Assembly (NCBI GenBank): GCA_025966215.1
Contig: JAOPVM010000216.1
Span: 1-10,211 of the forward strand
Length of the DNA: 10,211 nucleotides
Source: Klenkia sp.
GTDB taxonomy: Bacteria > Actinomycetota > Actinomycetes > Mycobacteriales > Geodermatophilaceae
Reading direction: 5' to 3'
Positions 1 to 5,667 of this stretch are shown here, in pieces; positions within the stretch are counted from its first letter, which is position 1; every line of letters starts with the position of its first letter. Made by a program: the position numbers and the translations under genes. A model generated the notes under the pieces. That model was not told where the DNA came from. It searched no databases and saw only the letters and a list, made by a program, of their open reading frames with translations.

Positions 1-407
1 TCCTCGATGCCGTTGCGGGTCTCGTTGGTGAACTTGCAGAAGTTCACCTTCCAGCTGTGCGCGGAGCCGGCGAGCATCCGGATGTTGGCCCCGGCGCAGA
101 ACATCCGGTCCTTGCCGCTGGCGACCACCACGGCGCGCACCTCGGGGTGCTCGAAGCGGAGGCGCTGCACCGCGTCGTGCAGCTCGATGTCCACGCCCAG
201 GTCGTAGCTGTTCATCTTCAGCTCGTAGCCCGGGACGATCCCGCCGTCCTCGGCCACGTCGAGGGTGAGCGTGGCGATCTCGCCGTCGGTGCTCAGCGTC
301 CAGTGCCGGTACTGCCCGGGGGAGGTGTCGAAGGAGACCTCCACCGGATCGGCGGGTGACGCGGCGGGTGCGCCGTCGGTCTGCGGGCGGTCCTCGAGGG
401 TGGTCAC
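1..407 (-). CDS. boxC: 2,3-epoxybenzoyl-CoA dihydrolase BoxC, N-terminal part (cut by window edge)
   Basis: This is the first 135 codons of BoxC. BoxC opens the ring of 2,3-epoxybenzoyl-CoA, giving 3,4-dehydroadipyl-CoA semialdehyde and formate in the aerobic, cytoplasmic benzoyl-CoA (box) pathway. The start is GTG at 407-405, with a strong Shine-Dalgarno AGGAGG (complement of 412-417) four bases upstream. After about 20 variable residues the protein shows features I recognise from BoxC: Q-Y-R-H-W near the N-terminus, PGYELKMNSYDLGVDIEL, RFEHPEVRAVVV, the crotonase-type oxyanion segment FCAGANIRML, and WKVNFCKFTNETRNGIE at the cut. BoxC is a long, diverged crotonase of roughly 550 residues, so about three quarters lies outside. 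It is divergent from the GNAT gene and has a candidate promoter at 469-497. An ordinary enoyl-CoA hydratase is less likely because the NFCKFTNETRNG segment is specific to BoxC as I know it. Confidence 0.93.
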   Translation of the reverse strand, partial: MTTLEDRPQTDGAPAASPADPVEVSFDTSPGQYRHWTLSTDGEIATLTLDVAEDGGIVPGYELKMNSYDLGVDIELHDAVQRLRFEHPEVRAVVVASGKDRMFCAGANIRMLAGSAHSWKVNFCKFTNETRNGIE

Positions 408-468
408 GCTGCCTCCTGGCCCGCCGGTCGGCGGTGGGTCGGCCCGGTGTTCCGGGGTGTCCCGGCTC

Positions 469-515
469 ACTATGACGTGCTACACCTTGCTGCGCAAGAT
501 GCCCATCACGTGTAG
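469..515. promoter_or_regulatory. Divergent boxC/GNAT promoter region with dyad operator
   Basis: On the minus strand a -35-like TTGCGC (complement of 492-497) and a -10-like CATAGT (complement of 469-474) are separated by exactly 17 bases and point towards boxC. The -35 box lies inside a perfect dyad, CTTGC-TGC-GCAAG, at 486-498. A second inverted pair, CTACAC at 480-485 and GTGTAG at 510-515, brackets it asymmetrically. On the plus strand TTGCTG (487-492) and TGTAGA (511-516, 18-base spacer) could be a weak promoter for the GNAT gene. A repressor bound at the central dyad would cover both -35 elements. The bases are seen directly. The promoter and operator roles are inferred. The regulator could be the nearby PaaX or a BoxR-type protein encoded elsewhere. 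Confidence 0.5.
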
Positions 516-526
516 ACCGCACCACC

Positions 527-534
527 GAGGAGGA
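527..534 (+). promoter_or_regulatory. Ribosome binding site that fixes the GNAT start
   Basis: GAGGAGGA is followed by three bases and GTG at 538. It selects this start over in-frame upstream starts that would run back through the boxC promoter and coding region. Confidence 0.8.
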
Positions 535-537
535 CCC

Positions 538-1176
538 GTGGCCGTCGTGCCCGACACCCTGCAGTGGGTCGCCGATCCCGATCCCCGCTGGGACGACGAC
601 CGGACGCGGGTGTTCGCGTCGGTCCCGCCCGGCGTCTTCCCCGAGCAGGCCCGCGCGGTCGGGGACCGGCTGACCGGTGACTGGTGGTCGGTGCGCTCGG
701 CCGGGGGCGAGGTGCTCGGCTACGGGTGGCTGGACGACGTCTGGGGCGACGCGGAGATCCTGCTCGCGGTCGGCGCCGGGGCCCGGGGCACCGGTGCCGG
801 TTCGTTCTGCCTGGCGCGGCTGGAGGGGGAGGCCGCGGCGCGGGGGCTCAACTACGTCGTCAACGTGGTGCGGGACTCCCACCCCGACCGGGAGGCGGTG
901 ACCGGCTGGCTGCTGGCCCGCGGGTTCAGCGCGGCCGAGGACGGTCGGCTGCGCAAGCGGGTGGGGGGCCGGCAGGTCGGCCAGGCCACCGGCGGGTCAC
1001 CGGCGTCGGGGCCGGCTCCGCGCCCGGACGACGGGTCCCGGGCGCGCTACGAGGCCGAGCGGGCCCGGGTCGCCGGGCTCCGCCACGAGGGGGCCGACCC
1101 GACCACCTCCGCGCCCCGGGGGCCCGGTGCCGAGGAGAGCGGCGGGTACGTCGACCCCGAGCAGCACCGGTACTGA
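538..1176 (+). CDS. GNAT-family N-acetyltransferase with disordered C-terminal tail
   Basis: This 212-residue protein has a GNAT fold over roughly residues 30-142. A core strand (EVLGYGWLDDVW, 58-69) leads to AEILLAVGAGARGTGAGSF. There the R-G-T-G-A-G loop at 83-88 is the acetyl-CoA pyrophosphate-binding motif A (R/Q-x-x-G-x-G/A). Then come a helix (LARLEGEAAARG), a strand (YVVNVVRDSHP) and the typical closing segment VTGWLLARGFSAAE. Residues from about 147 onward are rich in Gly, Pro, Ser and charged residues and look disordered. They end with a helix-forming R-A-R-Y-E-A-E-R stretch (168-175) and PEQHRY. The acceptor substrate cannot be read from the sequence. It is divergent from boxC and upstream of paaX, so a role linked to acyl-CoA catabolism is possible but unproven. 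The start is GTG 538 with an excellent Shine-Dalgarno. Confidence 0.85.
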   Translation: MAVVPDTLQWVADPDPRWDDDRTRVFASVPPGVFPEQARAVGDRLTGDWWSVRSAGGEVLGYGWLDDVWGDAEILLAVGAGARGTGAGSFCLARLEGEAAARGLNYVVNVVRDSHPDREAVTGWLLARGFSAAEDGRLRKRVGGRQVGQATGGSPASGPAPRPDDGSRARYEAERARVAGLRHEGADPTTSAPRGPGAEESGGYVDPEQHRY

Positions 1177-1200
1177 TCCGCGCGGGTGTCGCTCACCGCA

Positions 1201-1232
1201 CGCCCGGTGCCCGCGGCTGGCACCGGGTGCCA
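1201..1232 (+). terminator. Strong hairpin after the GNAT gene, overlapping an alternative palindrome before paaX
   Basis: CCCGGTGCC (1203-1211) and GGCACCGGG (1219-1227) form a perfect 9-bp stem with a 7-base loop, extendable to 11 pairs with one G-U (1201-1202 with 1228-1229). It begins 25 bases after the GNAT stop. There is no T-tract, as is common for actinobacterial hairpin terminators. The right arm also belongs to a second perfect dyad, TGGCAC-CGG-GTGCCA (1218-1232), that ends 10 bases before the paaX GTG. The two pairings exclude each other. The element may be a terminator, a PaaX operator, or both. Confidence 0.5.
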
Positions 1233-1245
1233 CCATGGTCCGGTG
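1231..1245 (+). promoter_or_regulatory. Candidate leaderless start of paaX (-10-like hexamer, six bases, GTG)
   Basis: CACCAT (1231-1236) followed by GGTCCG and GTG at 1243 fits a -10 element placing transcription initiation at the start codon. No Shine-Dalgarno precedes this GTG. The -35 region is not convincing. An ATG at 1235 is out of frame. Confidence 0.35.
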
Positions 1246-2103
1246 ACAGCTGCGCGGGAGACCCCGCTGGAGGGGCCGACCCTGACCCGGCGGCAGGAGC
1301 TCGGTGCCGCCAGCGCCCGCAGCCTGCTGCTGACCGTCCTCGGGGAGTTCGTGCTGCCGAGCGGGGAGCAGGTCTGGACCTCGACCCTCCTGGAGCTGGC
1401 GGCCGACCTCGACGTGGCCGAGAAGGCCGCCCGGCAGGCGTTGATGCGCACCGCCGACGACGGGTGGATCGCCGCCCAGCGGATCGGGCGGGAGACCCGC
1501 TGGGGGCTCACCGAGCAGGGCACCCGGCTGCTCACCGACGGCACCCGGCGGATCTACGACGCCGCGTCGGAGGAGCAGCCCTGGGACGGCAGCTGGCTGG
1601 TGCTCACCGTGACCGTGCCGGAGAACGCCCGGGCGCTGCGGCAGCGGCTGCGCACCCAGCTCGGCTGGGCCGGGCTCGGTTCGTCCAGCCCGGGCGTCTG
1701 GGTGACCCCGCGGGTCGACCGGGAGGCCGAGGCGGCCCGGGTGCTCGAGGAGCTGGGCCTGACCGCGGGCAGCTGGTCGTTCGTGGCCCGGTCCGGTCAG
1801 GTCGGCGACGAGCGGTCGCTGGTGCGCAGCGCCTGGGACCTGGACGCCATCGAGACCCGTTACGAGGAGTTCCTGGAGCTGGTCGGCTCGCGCCGGCCGC
1901 GCACCGACCGGCAGGCGCTGGTCGCCCAGGTGCGGCTGGTGCAGGAGTGGCGACGCTTCCCACTGCTGGACCCGGGCCTGCCGCGTGAGCTGCTGCCCCC
2001 GCGCTGGAGCGGCAACCGGGCTGCGCAGGTCTTCCGGGAGCGGCACGCCACCTGGGCCCCCCGCGCCCGGGCCGCCTGGGACGCGCTGGCCCGCACCGAC
2101 TGA
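1243..2103 (+). CDS. PaaX-family transcriptional regulator
   Basis: This 286-residue predicted DNA-binding repressor belongs to the PaaX family, whose E. coli founder controls phenylacetate degradation and releases DNA on binding phenylacetyl-CoA. Residues 25-95 form a winged helix (SARSLLLTVLGEFVLP, then ELAADLDVAEKAARQALMRT as the recognition helices, then a wing ending WGLTEQGTRLL). Residues 113-190 match the Cas2-like middle domain (PWDGSWLVLTVTVPE, GLGSSSPGVWVTPRV). The C-terminal domain shows the family hallmarks YEEFLEL, VQEWRRFPLLDPGLPRELLP and FRERHATWAPRARAAWDAL. The length is usual for actinobacterial members. I chose GTG 1243 because the in-frame GTG at 1186 would translate the intergenic hairpin. 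The location beside boxC suggests an aryl-CoA-responsive regulator of the box genes, possibly autoregulated. The effector itself cannot be read from the sequence. Confidence 0.92.
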   Translation: MTAARETPLEGPTLTRRQELGAASARSLLLTVLGEFVLPSGEQVWTSTLLELAADLDVAEKAARQALMRTADDGWIAAQRIGRETRWGLTEQGTRLLTDGTRRIYDAASEEQPWDGSWLVLTVTVPENARALRQRLRTQLGWAGLGSSSPGVWVTPRVDREAEAARVLEELGLTAGSWSFVARSGQVGDERSLVRSAWDLDAIETRYEEFLELVGSRRPRTDRQALVAQVRLVQEWRRFPLLDPGLPRELLPPRWSGNRAAQVFRERHATWAPRARAAWDALARTD

Positions 2104-2111
2104 GCGGCTCA
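2101..2111. repeat. 11-bp palindrome containing both convergent stop codons
   Basis: TGAGC-G-GCTCA is a perfect dyad. Its left TGA is the paaX stop and its right end, read on the minus strand, is the TGA of the membrane-protein gene. Only five bases separate the two convergent genes, so there is no room for separate terminators. Confidence 0.6.
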
Positions 2112-2534
2112 GCCCAGCACGAGCCACCCGGCGAGGACGACGTTCGCACTCGCCGCGGTCACCCGCACCGAGTCCACCCGCAGGAGCCGTCGGTGCGCGT
2201 CGGCGTCCCACCCGACGTCCAGCCGGCGGTGCAGCGGGACGGCGCCGGCCGCGGTGACGACGAGGACGGCGGCCAGGCACAGCGCGCTGCCCAGCACCGG
2301 CAGGGGCGGGACGTCGCCGCGCAGCAGGAGCACCAGCAGCCAGAGCGTGGTGACGCCCTGACCGAGGAACAGCGGGCCCACGACCCGGGTCACCCGCTGC
2401 TGGTGGGCCCGCTCGTAGGCGGCGAAGCCCGCGGCCACCCCGGCGAACTGGGGGTAGACCAGCACCCGGACGGTCCACTGGAACCCGGCGTACCCGGCGA
2501 CCAGGGCCAGGTGGGCCACCGCGAGCAGGCTCAT
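2109..2534 (-). CDS. Small four-helix integral membrane protein, conserved hypothetical
   Basis: This 141-residue protein has four predicted transmembrane segments, at about 3-20, 50-70, 79-99 and 122-140. Conserved-looking polar positions sit between them: WTVRVLVYPQF (20-30), Y40-E-x-x-H44-x-x-R47, P54, P100-L-H102 and R119-x-D-S-V-R124. The order Trp/Tyr-Pro-x-Phe, Tyr-Glu-x-x-His-x-x-Arg, then His-x-x-Leu-x-x-Gly with a final Arg before the last helix resembles an uncharacterised family of small actinobacterial membrane proteins. No function is known to me. The ATG at 2534-2532 overlaps the upstream TGA as ATGA, so it is translationally coupled to the 62-residue gene. GAAGG lies a few bases before the start. 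The two genes probably form one transcript. Confidence 0.8.
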   Translation of the reverse strand: MSLLAVAHLALVAGYAGFQWTVRVLVYPQFAGVAAGFAAYERAHQQRVTRVVGPLFLGQGVTTLWLLVLLLRGDVPPLPVLGSALCLAAVLVVTAAGAVPLHRRLDVGWDADAHRRLLRVDSVRVTAASANVVLAGWLVLG

Positions 2535-2719
2535 CGGGCCTTCGTGGCGAAGCCCCACCGGACGAGGCGCTGCCGGTCGGGCTCGGGCAGCAGCGGGTCG
2601 CCCACGATCGGGCCGGAGCAGTGCTCGGCGGTCAGCACCCGGCCCTCGGCCCGGGCCCGGTGGGGCAGCGCACCGAGCACCAGCTCCCGGTAGCGGGCCA
2701 GCAGCTCCTCCCGCGTCAC
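2531..2719 (-). CDS. Small hypothetical protein, 62 residues
   Basis: I do not recognise this short, probably cytoplasmic protein. It starts with an amphipathic helix (MTREELLARYRELVLGAL) followed by a basic stretch (PHRARAEGR), a single Cys in LTAEHCSGPI, a Pro-rich turn (DPLLPEPDR) and a closing RLVRWGFATKAR. There is no membrane segment or signal peptide. It is supported by good actinobacterial codon bias and by the 4-base ATGA overlap with the following membrane-protein gene. The start is GTG 2719. No Shine-Dalgarno is obvious, but TGTCAT sits six bases upstream (complement of 2726-2731), in the same arrangement seen before paaX and the thioesterase, so the mRNA may be leaderless. Confidence 0.65.
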   Translation of the reverse strand: MTREELLARYRELVLGALPHRARAEGRVLTAEHCSGPIVGDPLLPEPDRQRLVRWGFATKAR

Positions 2720-2737
2720 CGGCCCATGACAGCACGA

Positions 2738-2771
2738 TGCCGGCCGCCCCGCGTGTGCGGGACGACCGGCA
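2738..2771 (-). terminator. Hairpin downstream of livF, probable operon terminator
   Basis: An outer stem TGCCGG (2738-2743) with CCGGCA (2766-2771) encloses an inner stem CCCGC (2748-2752) with GCGGG (2757-2761) and a 4-base loop. It lies 27 bases after the livF stop and ahead of the next leftward gene. There is no T-run, which is usual in this kind of genome. Confidence 0.5.
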
Positions 2772-2798
2772 GGTGAGGTGCCGTCAGCGGCCGGTCGC

Positions 2799-3647
2799 CT
2801 ACGCCTTCGCCAGGGTGCCCAGGTAGAGCTCGACGACCTTGGGGTCGTTCATCAGCGACTTGCCGGTGTCGGTGTAGGCGTTGCGGCCCTGGTCGAGCAC
2901 GTAGCCGCGGTCGCAGATCTGCAGGCACCGGCGGGCGTTCTGCTCGACCATGATGATCGAGACGCCGGTGGCGTTGATCCGCCGGCAGCGGATGAACACC
3001 TCGTCCTGGTAGGCGGGGGACAACCCGGCCGAGGGCTCGTCGAGCAGCAGCACCGACGGGTCCATCATCAGCGCCCGGCCCATCGCGACCATCTGCCGCT
3101 CGCCACCGGACAGCGACCCGGCCTTGCCGTTGCGTCGCTCACCGAGCAGCGGGAACAGGTCGATGACGTAGTCGAAGCGGTCCTTGAACGTCTTGGGCCG
3201 CAGGTACACGCCCATCTGCATGTTCTCGGCGATGGTGAGCGAGGGGAAGACGTTGTTGTTCTGCGGGACGTAGCCCACACCCATCTGCACGAGCCGGTGG
3301 GCCGGTGCCGAGGTGATCGTCTCCCCGCGCAGGGTCACCCCGCCCGAACGCACCGGGATCAGCCCGAACAGCGCCTTGAGCAGGGTGGACTTGCCGGCCC
3401 CGTTGGGACCGATGATCCCGACCAGCTCGCCGTCCTTCAGGTAGAAGTCGCAGCCCCGGAGGATGTTGACCCCGGGGACGTAGCCGGCGACCAGGTCGTC
3501 GGCGCGCACCAGCGCCCCCTCGGCGAGCTTGAGGTGCTCCTCGCGGGTGGCTGCCTTCTCCGCGGGGGAGAGCTCGGCCGAGGCCACGGTGTCGGCGCGG
3601 GTGACGTCCTCCCCGGTCTCGTCGACCTCGAACAGCGGTTCGCTCAT
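2799..3647 (-). CDS. livF: ABC transporter ATP-binding protein, LivF type
   Basis: This 282-residue ATPase subunit belongs to a HAAT-family (branched-chain amino acid type) importer and sits at the inner face of the membrane. The ABC domain spans about 46-280: Walker A GPNGAGKST (80-88), Q-loop Gln129 in VPQNNNVF, signature LSGGERQMVAMGRALM (179-194), Walker B LLLDEP (200-205), D-loop SAGLSP. The switch region reads VEQN (234-237) instead of a His, as is usual in LivF rather than LivG. Typical LivF is about 235-240 residues. This one has an acidic N-terminal extension of roughly 45 residues (ETGEDVTRAD, ELSPAEKAATREEHLKLAEG). The ATG at 3647 overlaps the livG stop as ATGA, so translation is coupled, and the Shine-Dalgarno is weak. 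It is the last gene of the liv operon, followed by a hairpin. Confidence 0.93.
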   Translation of the reverse strand: MSEPLFEVDETGEDVTRADTVASAELSPAEKAATREEHLKLAEGALVRADDLVAGYVPGVNILRGCDFYLKDGELVGIIGPNGAGKSTLLKALFGLIPVRSGGVTLRGETITSAPAHRLVQMGVGYVPQNNNVFPSLTIAENMQMGVYLRPKTFKDRFDYVIDLFPLLGERRNGKAGSLSGGERQMVAMGRALMMDPSVLLLDEPSAGLSPAYQDEVFIRCRRINATGVSIIMVEQNARRCLQICDRGYVLDQGRNAYTDTGKSLMNDPKVVELYLGTLAKA

Positions 3648-4675
3648 CGTGTGGTGTCCGTCCCGTCGGTGGCCGACCGGTGCGAGCCGGTCCGCTCGCT
3701 GGAGAGCGTCTCCGCGGGGCTGGCGCCGGTGGGCACACCCTCCTCGCGGGCGATCGCCGCCTCCGCCTCGGCGAGGACGCGGTCCTCCTCCTCGTTGGTC
3801 AGCGGTGCGTCGTGGTGGGCGCCCAGGTAGGCGTCGACGACGTCCTTGTTCTGCGAGATCGACTCCGGCGGGCCCTCGGCGATGATCTTGCCGGCGGCCA
3901 TCACGACCACCCAGTCGCTGATGTCGCGGACGACGTCCATGTCGTGCTCGACGAAGACCACGGTCATGCCGTCCTCGCGGAGGTCCTTGACGTGGCCCAG
4001 CAGGGACTGGGTCAGCGCCGGGTTCACCCCGGCCCTGGGCTCGTCGAGCATGACGACCTTGGGGTCGCTCATCAGCGCACGGGCCATCTCCAGCAGCTTG
4101 CGCTGCCCGCCGGAGAGGATGCCGGCGAAGTCGTCCTTCTTGGCGTCGAGCTTGAAGCGCGTGAGCAGTTCCATGGCGCGCTCGGTGTTCGCGGTCTCCT
4201 GGCGACGCCAGGTCCCGGGCACCAGGGCCTTGAGGAAGGACTCCCCGTTCTGGTCCTGGGCGCCCAGCAGCATGTTCTGCATGACGGTCAGGCGGGAGAG
4301 CGCCTTGGTCAGCTGGAACGTGCGGACGACGCCGAGCCGGGCCACCTTGTGCGGGGACAGCTTGCCCAGCGACTGGCCGTCGAAGGTCCAGGTGCCGGTG
4401 TCGGGCTGGTCGAACCCGGTGAGCAGGTTGAACAGCGTCGTCTTGCCGGCGCCGTTGGGCCCGATCAGCCCGGTGATGCCGCCGCGCTGGATCTCCAGGT
4501 GGTCCACCGAGACCGCGGTGAGCCCGCCGAAGGTGCGGGTGACCCCGTCGACGACGAGCGCCGGGTCGGGCTTGGCGACGCCGACCTGCCAGGGCAGGTC
4601 CGCCAGCGCCGCCTGGGCGAGCCGGGCCGGGGCGGGACGGTCGGCCGGCGGGACGGGACTGGGGTCAGCGGGCAT
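3644..4675 (-). CDS. livG: ABC transporter ATP-binding protein, LivG type
   Basis: This 343-residue protein is the second ATPase subunit of the importer. The ABC domain occupies about 38-287: Walker A GPNGAGKTT (72-80), Q-loop Gln121 in RTFQLTKAL, the insertion between Q-loop and signature typical of LivG (about 135-180), signature LSGGQRKLLEMARALM (187-202), Walker B VVMLDEP (207-213) and a proper H-loop His244 in VEHDMD. The D-loop reads DEPRAGVNP, with Arg where Ala or Ser is common. Standard LivG is about 255 residues. The extra length is a Pro/Ala-rich N-terminus (about 35 residues) and a C-terminal tail of about 55 residues containing an acidic helix (NEEEDRVLAEAEAAIAREEG) and a Ser/Thr-rich end. 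The ATG at 4675 lies inside the end of livM (11-base overlap), with GAGAGG (complement of 4685-4690) nine bases upstream. Confidence 0.93.
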   Translation of the reverse strand: MPADPSPVPPADRPAPARLAQAALADLPWQVGVAKPDPALVVDGVTRTFGGLTAVSVDHLEIQRGGITGLIGPNGAGKTTLFNLLTGFDQPDTGTWTFDGQSLGKLSPHKVARLGVVRTFQLTKALSRLTVMQNMLLGAQDQNGESFLKALVPGTWRRQETANTERAMELLTRFKLDAKKDDFAGILSGGQRKLLEMARALMSDPKVVMLDEPRAGVNPALTQSLLGHVKDLREDGMTVVFVEHDMDVVRDISDWVVVMAAGKIIAEGPPESISQNKDVVDAYLGAHHDAPLTNEEEDRVLAEAEAAIAREEGVPTGASPAETLSSERTGSHRSATDGTDTTR

Positions 4676-5663
4676 CGAGCATCACCTCTCGTCGGTCACC
4701 GAAGATGCCCTGGGGTCGGAACACCAACAGCAGCATGAGCCCGATGCCGACCAGGACGAAGCGGATCTGCGCGACGTCGGTGGAGGACAGCAGGGTGTCG
4801 GGGATGATCCCGTTGCTGATCAGCGAGCGCAGGCCGGTGTCGGCGAACTGCAGGATGAACAGCAGGATGATCGACCCCACGACGGGGCCCAGCACGCGGG
4901 CCGCGCCACCCAGGATGAGGGCGGCGTAGGCCAGGAACGTGTTGGCGTTCTGGTACTGGTCGGGGATCGCCGAGCCGGTGCCGACGGCGTAGACCATGCC
5001 GCCGAGCGCACCGAAGACCGCACCGAGCACGAGCGCCTGCATCTTGTAGCTGTAGACGTTCTTGCCCAGGGCGCGGACGGCGTCCTCGTCCTCGCGGATG
5101 GCCTTCAGCACGCGGCCCCAGGGGCTGCGCATGAGCTGGTAGACCAGCAGGCTGGCCAGCGCGACGAGGATCCAGCCGACGGTGGCGACCCAGAGCTCGC
5201 CGCCGCTCCACGAGGTGCCCAGGATCGCGTAACGACGCTGGGTGTCCCAGGGCGCGAGGGCGATGAAGCTCTGGTTGAACGCCGACAGGCCGCGGGTGCC
5301 GTTGGTGACCGGGGTGGCCGAGACCGACCGGAACAGCAGTCGCAGCCCCTCGGCCGTGGCGATCGTGACGATCGCCAGGTAGTCCGCCCGCAGCCGCAGG
5401 GTGGGCAGGCCCAGCAGCAGGGCCAGCACGATCGCCGCGACGATGCCGACGACGACGCCGACCCAGAACGGCATGCCCCACTTGCTGACCGAGATGGCGA
5501 TGCCGAAGCCACCGAGCATGGCGAAGGCGATCTGACCGAAGTTCAGCAGCCCGGTGTAGCCGAAGTGCACGTTGATGCCGATGGCGAGCAGCGCGAAGAA
5601 GATGGCCTGGAAGCCCAGGCCCGACTTCAGCGCGATCGCGAGGGCGTCGAGGAGGTCGCTCAC
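4665..5663 (-). CDS. livM: ABC transporter permease, LivM type
   Basis: This 332-residue membrane subunit has about eight to ten hydrophobic segments. Family features in order are GYTGLLNFGQIAFAMLGGFG (35-54), the PTLRLRADYLAIVTIATAEG stretch (87-106), and the EAA-like cytoplasmic loop GRVLKAIREDEDAVRALGKN (183-202) that contacts the ATPases. Then come ALGGMVYAV (219-227), AALILGGAARVLGPVVGSI (247-265) and the C-terminal FRPQGIFG (315-322). The length is normal for LivM. The start is GTG 5663, only four bases after the livH stop, and the Shine-Dalgarno is poor, so it is probably translated by coupling to livH. It should pair with LivH to form the translocation path. The transported substrate cannot be told from the permease alone; branched-chain amino acids, other amino acids, urea or aromatic acids are all handled by this family. 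Confidence 0.93.
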   Translation of the reverse strand: MSDLLDALAIALKSGLGFQAIFFALLAIGINVHFGYTGLLNFGQIAFAMLGGFGIAISVSKWGMPFWVGVVVGIVAAIVLALLLGLPTLRLRADYLAIVTIATAEGLRLLFRSVSATPVTNGTRGLSAFNQSFIALAPWDTQRRYAILGTSWSGGELWVATVGWILVALASLLVYQLMRSPWGRVLKAIREDEDAVRALGKNVYSYKMQALVLGAVFGALGGMVYAVGTGSAIPDQYQNANTFLAYAALILGGAARVLGPVVGSIILLFILQFADTGLRSLISNGIIPDTLLSSTDVAQIRFVLVGIGLMLLLVFRPQGIFGDRREVMLDAR

Positions 5664-5667
5664 CGGG

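Noticed and set aside
265..537. In-frame upstream extension of the GNAT gene with earlier start codons
   Set aside because: It would run antisense through the boxC 5' end and promoter. The GTG at 538 has an ideal Shine-Dalgarno and the protein similarity starts after it.
1186..1242. Earlier in-frame GTG start for paaX at 1186
   Set aside because: The extra 19 residues would be encoded by the hairpin region and look unlike PaaX N-termini. There is no Shine-Dalgarno, and the family fold begins after GTG 1243.
997..2478. Long open frame on the minus strand opposite the GNAT gene and paaX
   Set aside because: Its product is low-complexity Arg/Pro/Gly/Ala sequence typical of GC-rich antisense shadows, and the plus-strand frames encode recognisable families.
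2716..2928. Short minus-strand frame overlapping the livF 3' end and the intergenic hairpin
   Set aside because: It is an Arg/Pro-rich shadow of livF in another frame that crosses the terminator hairpin.
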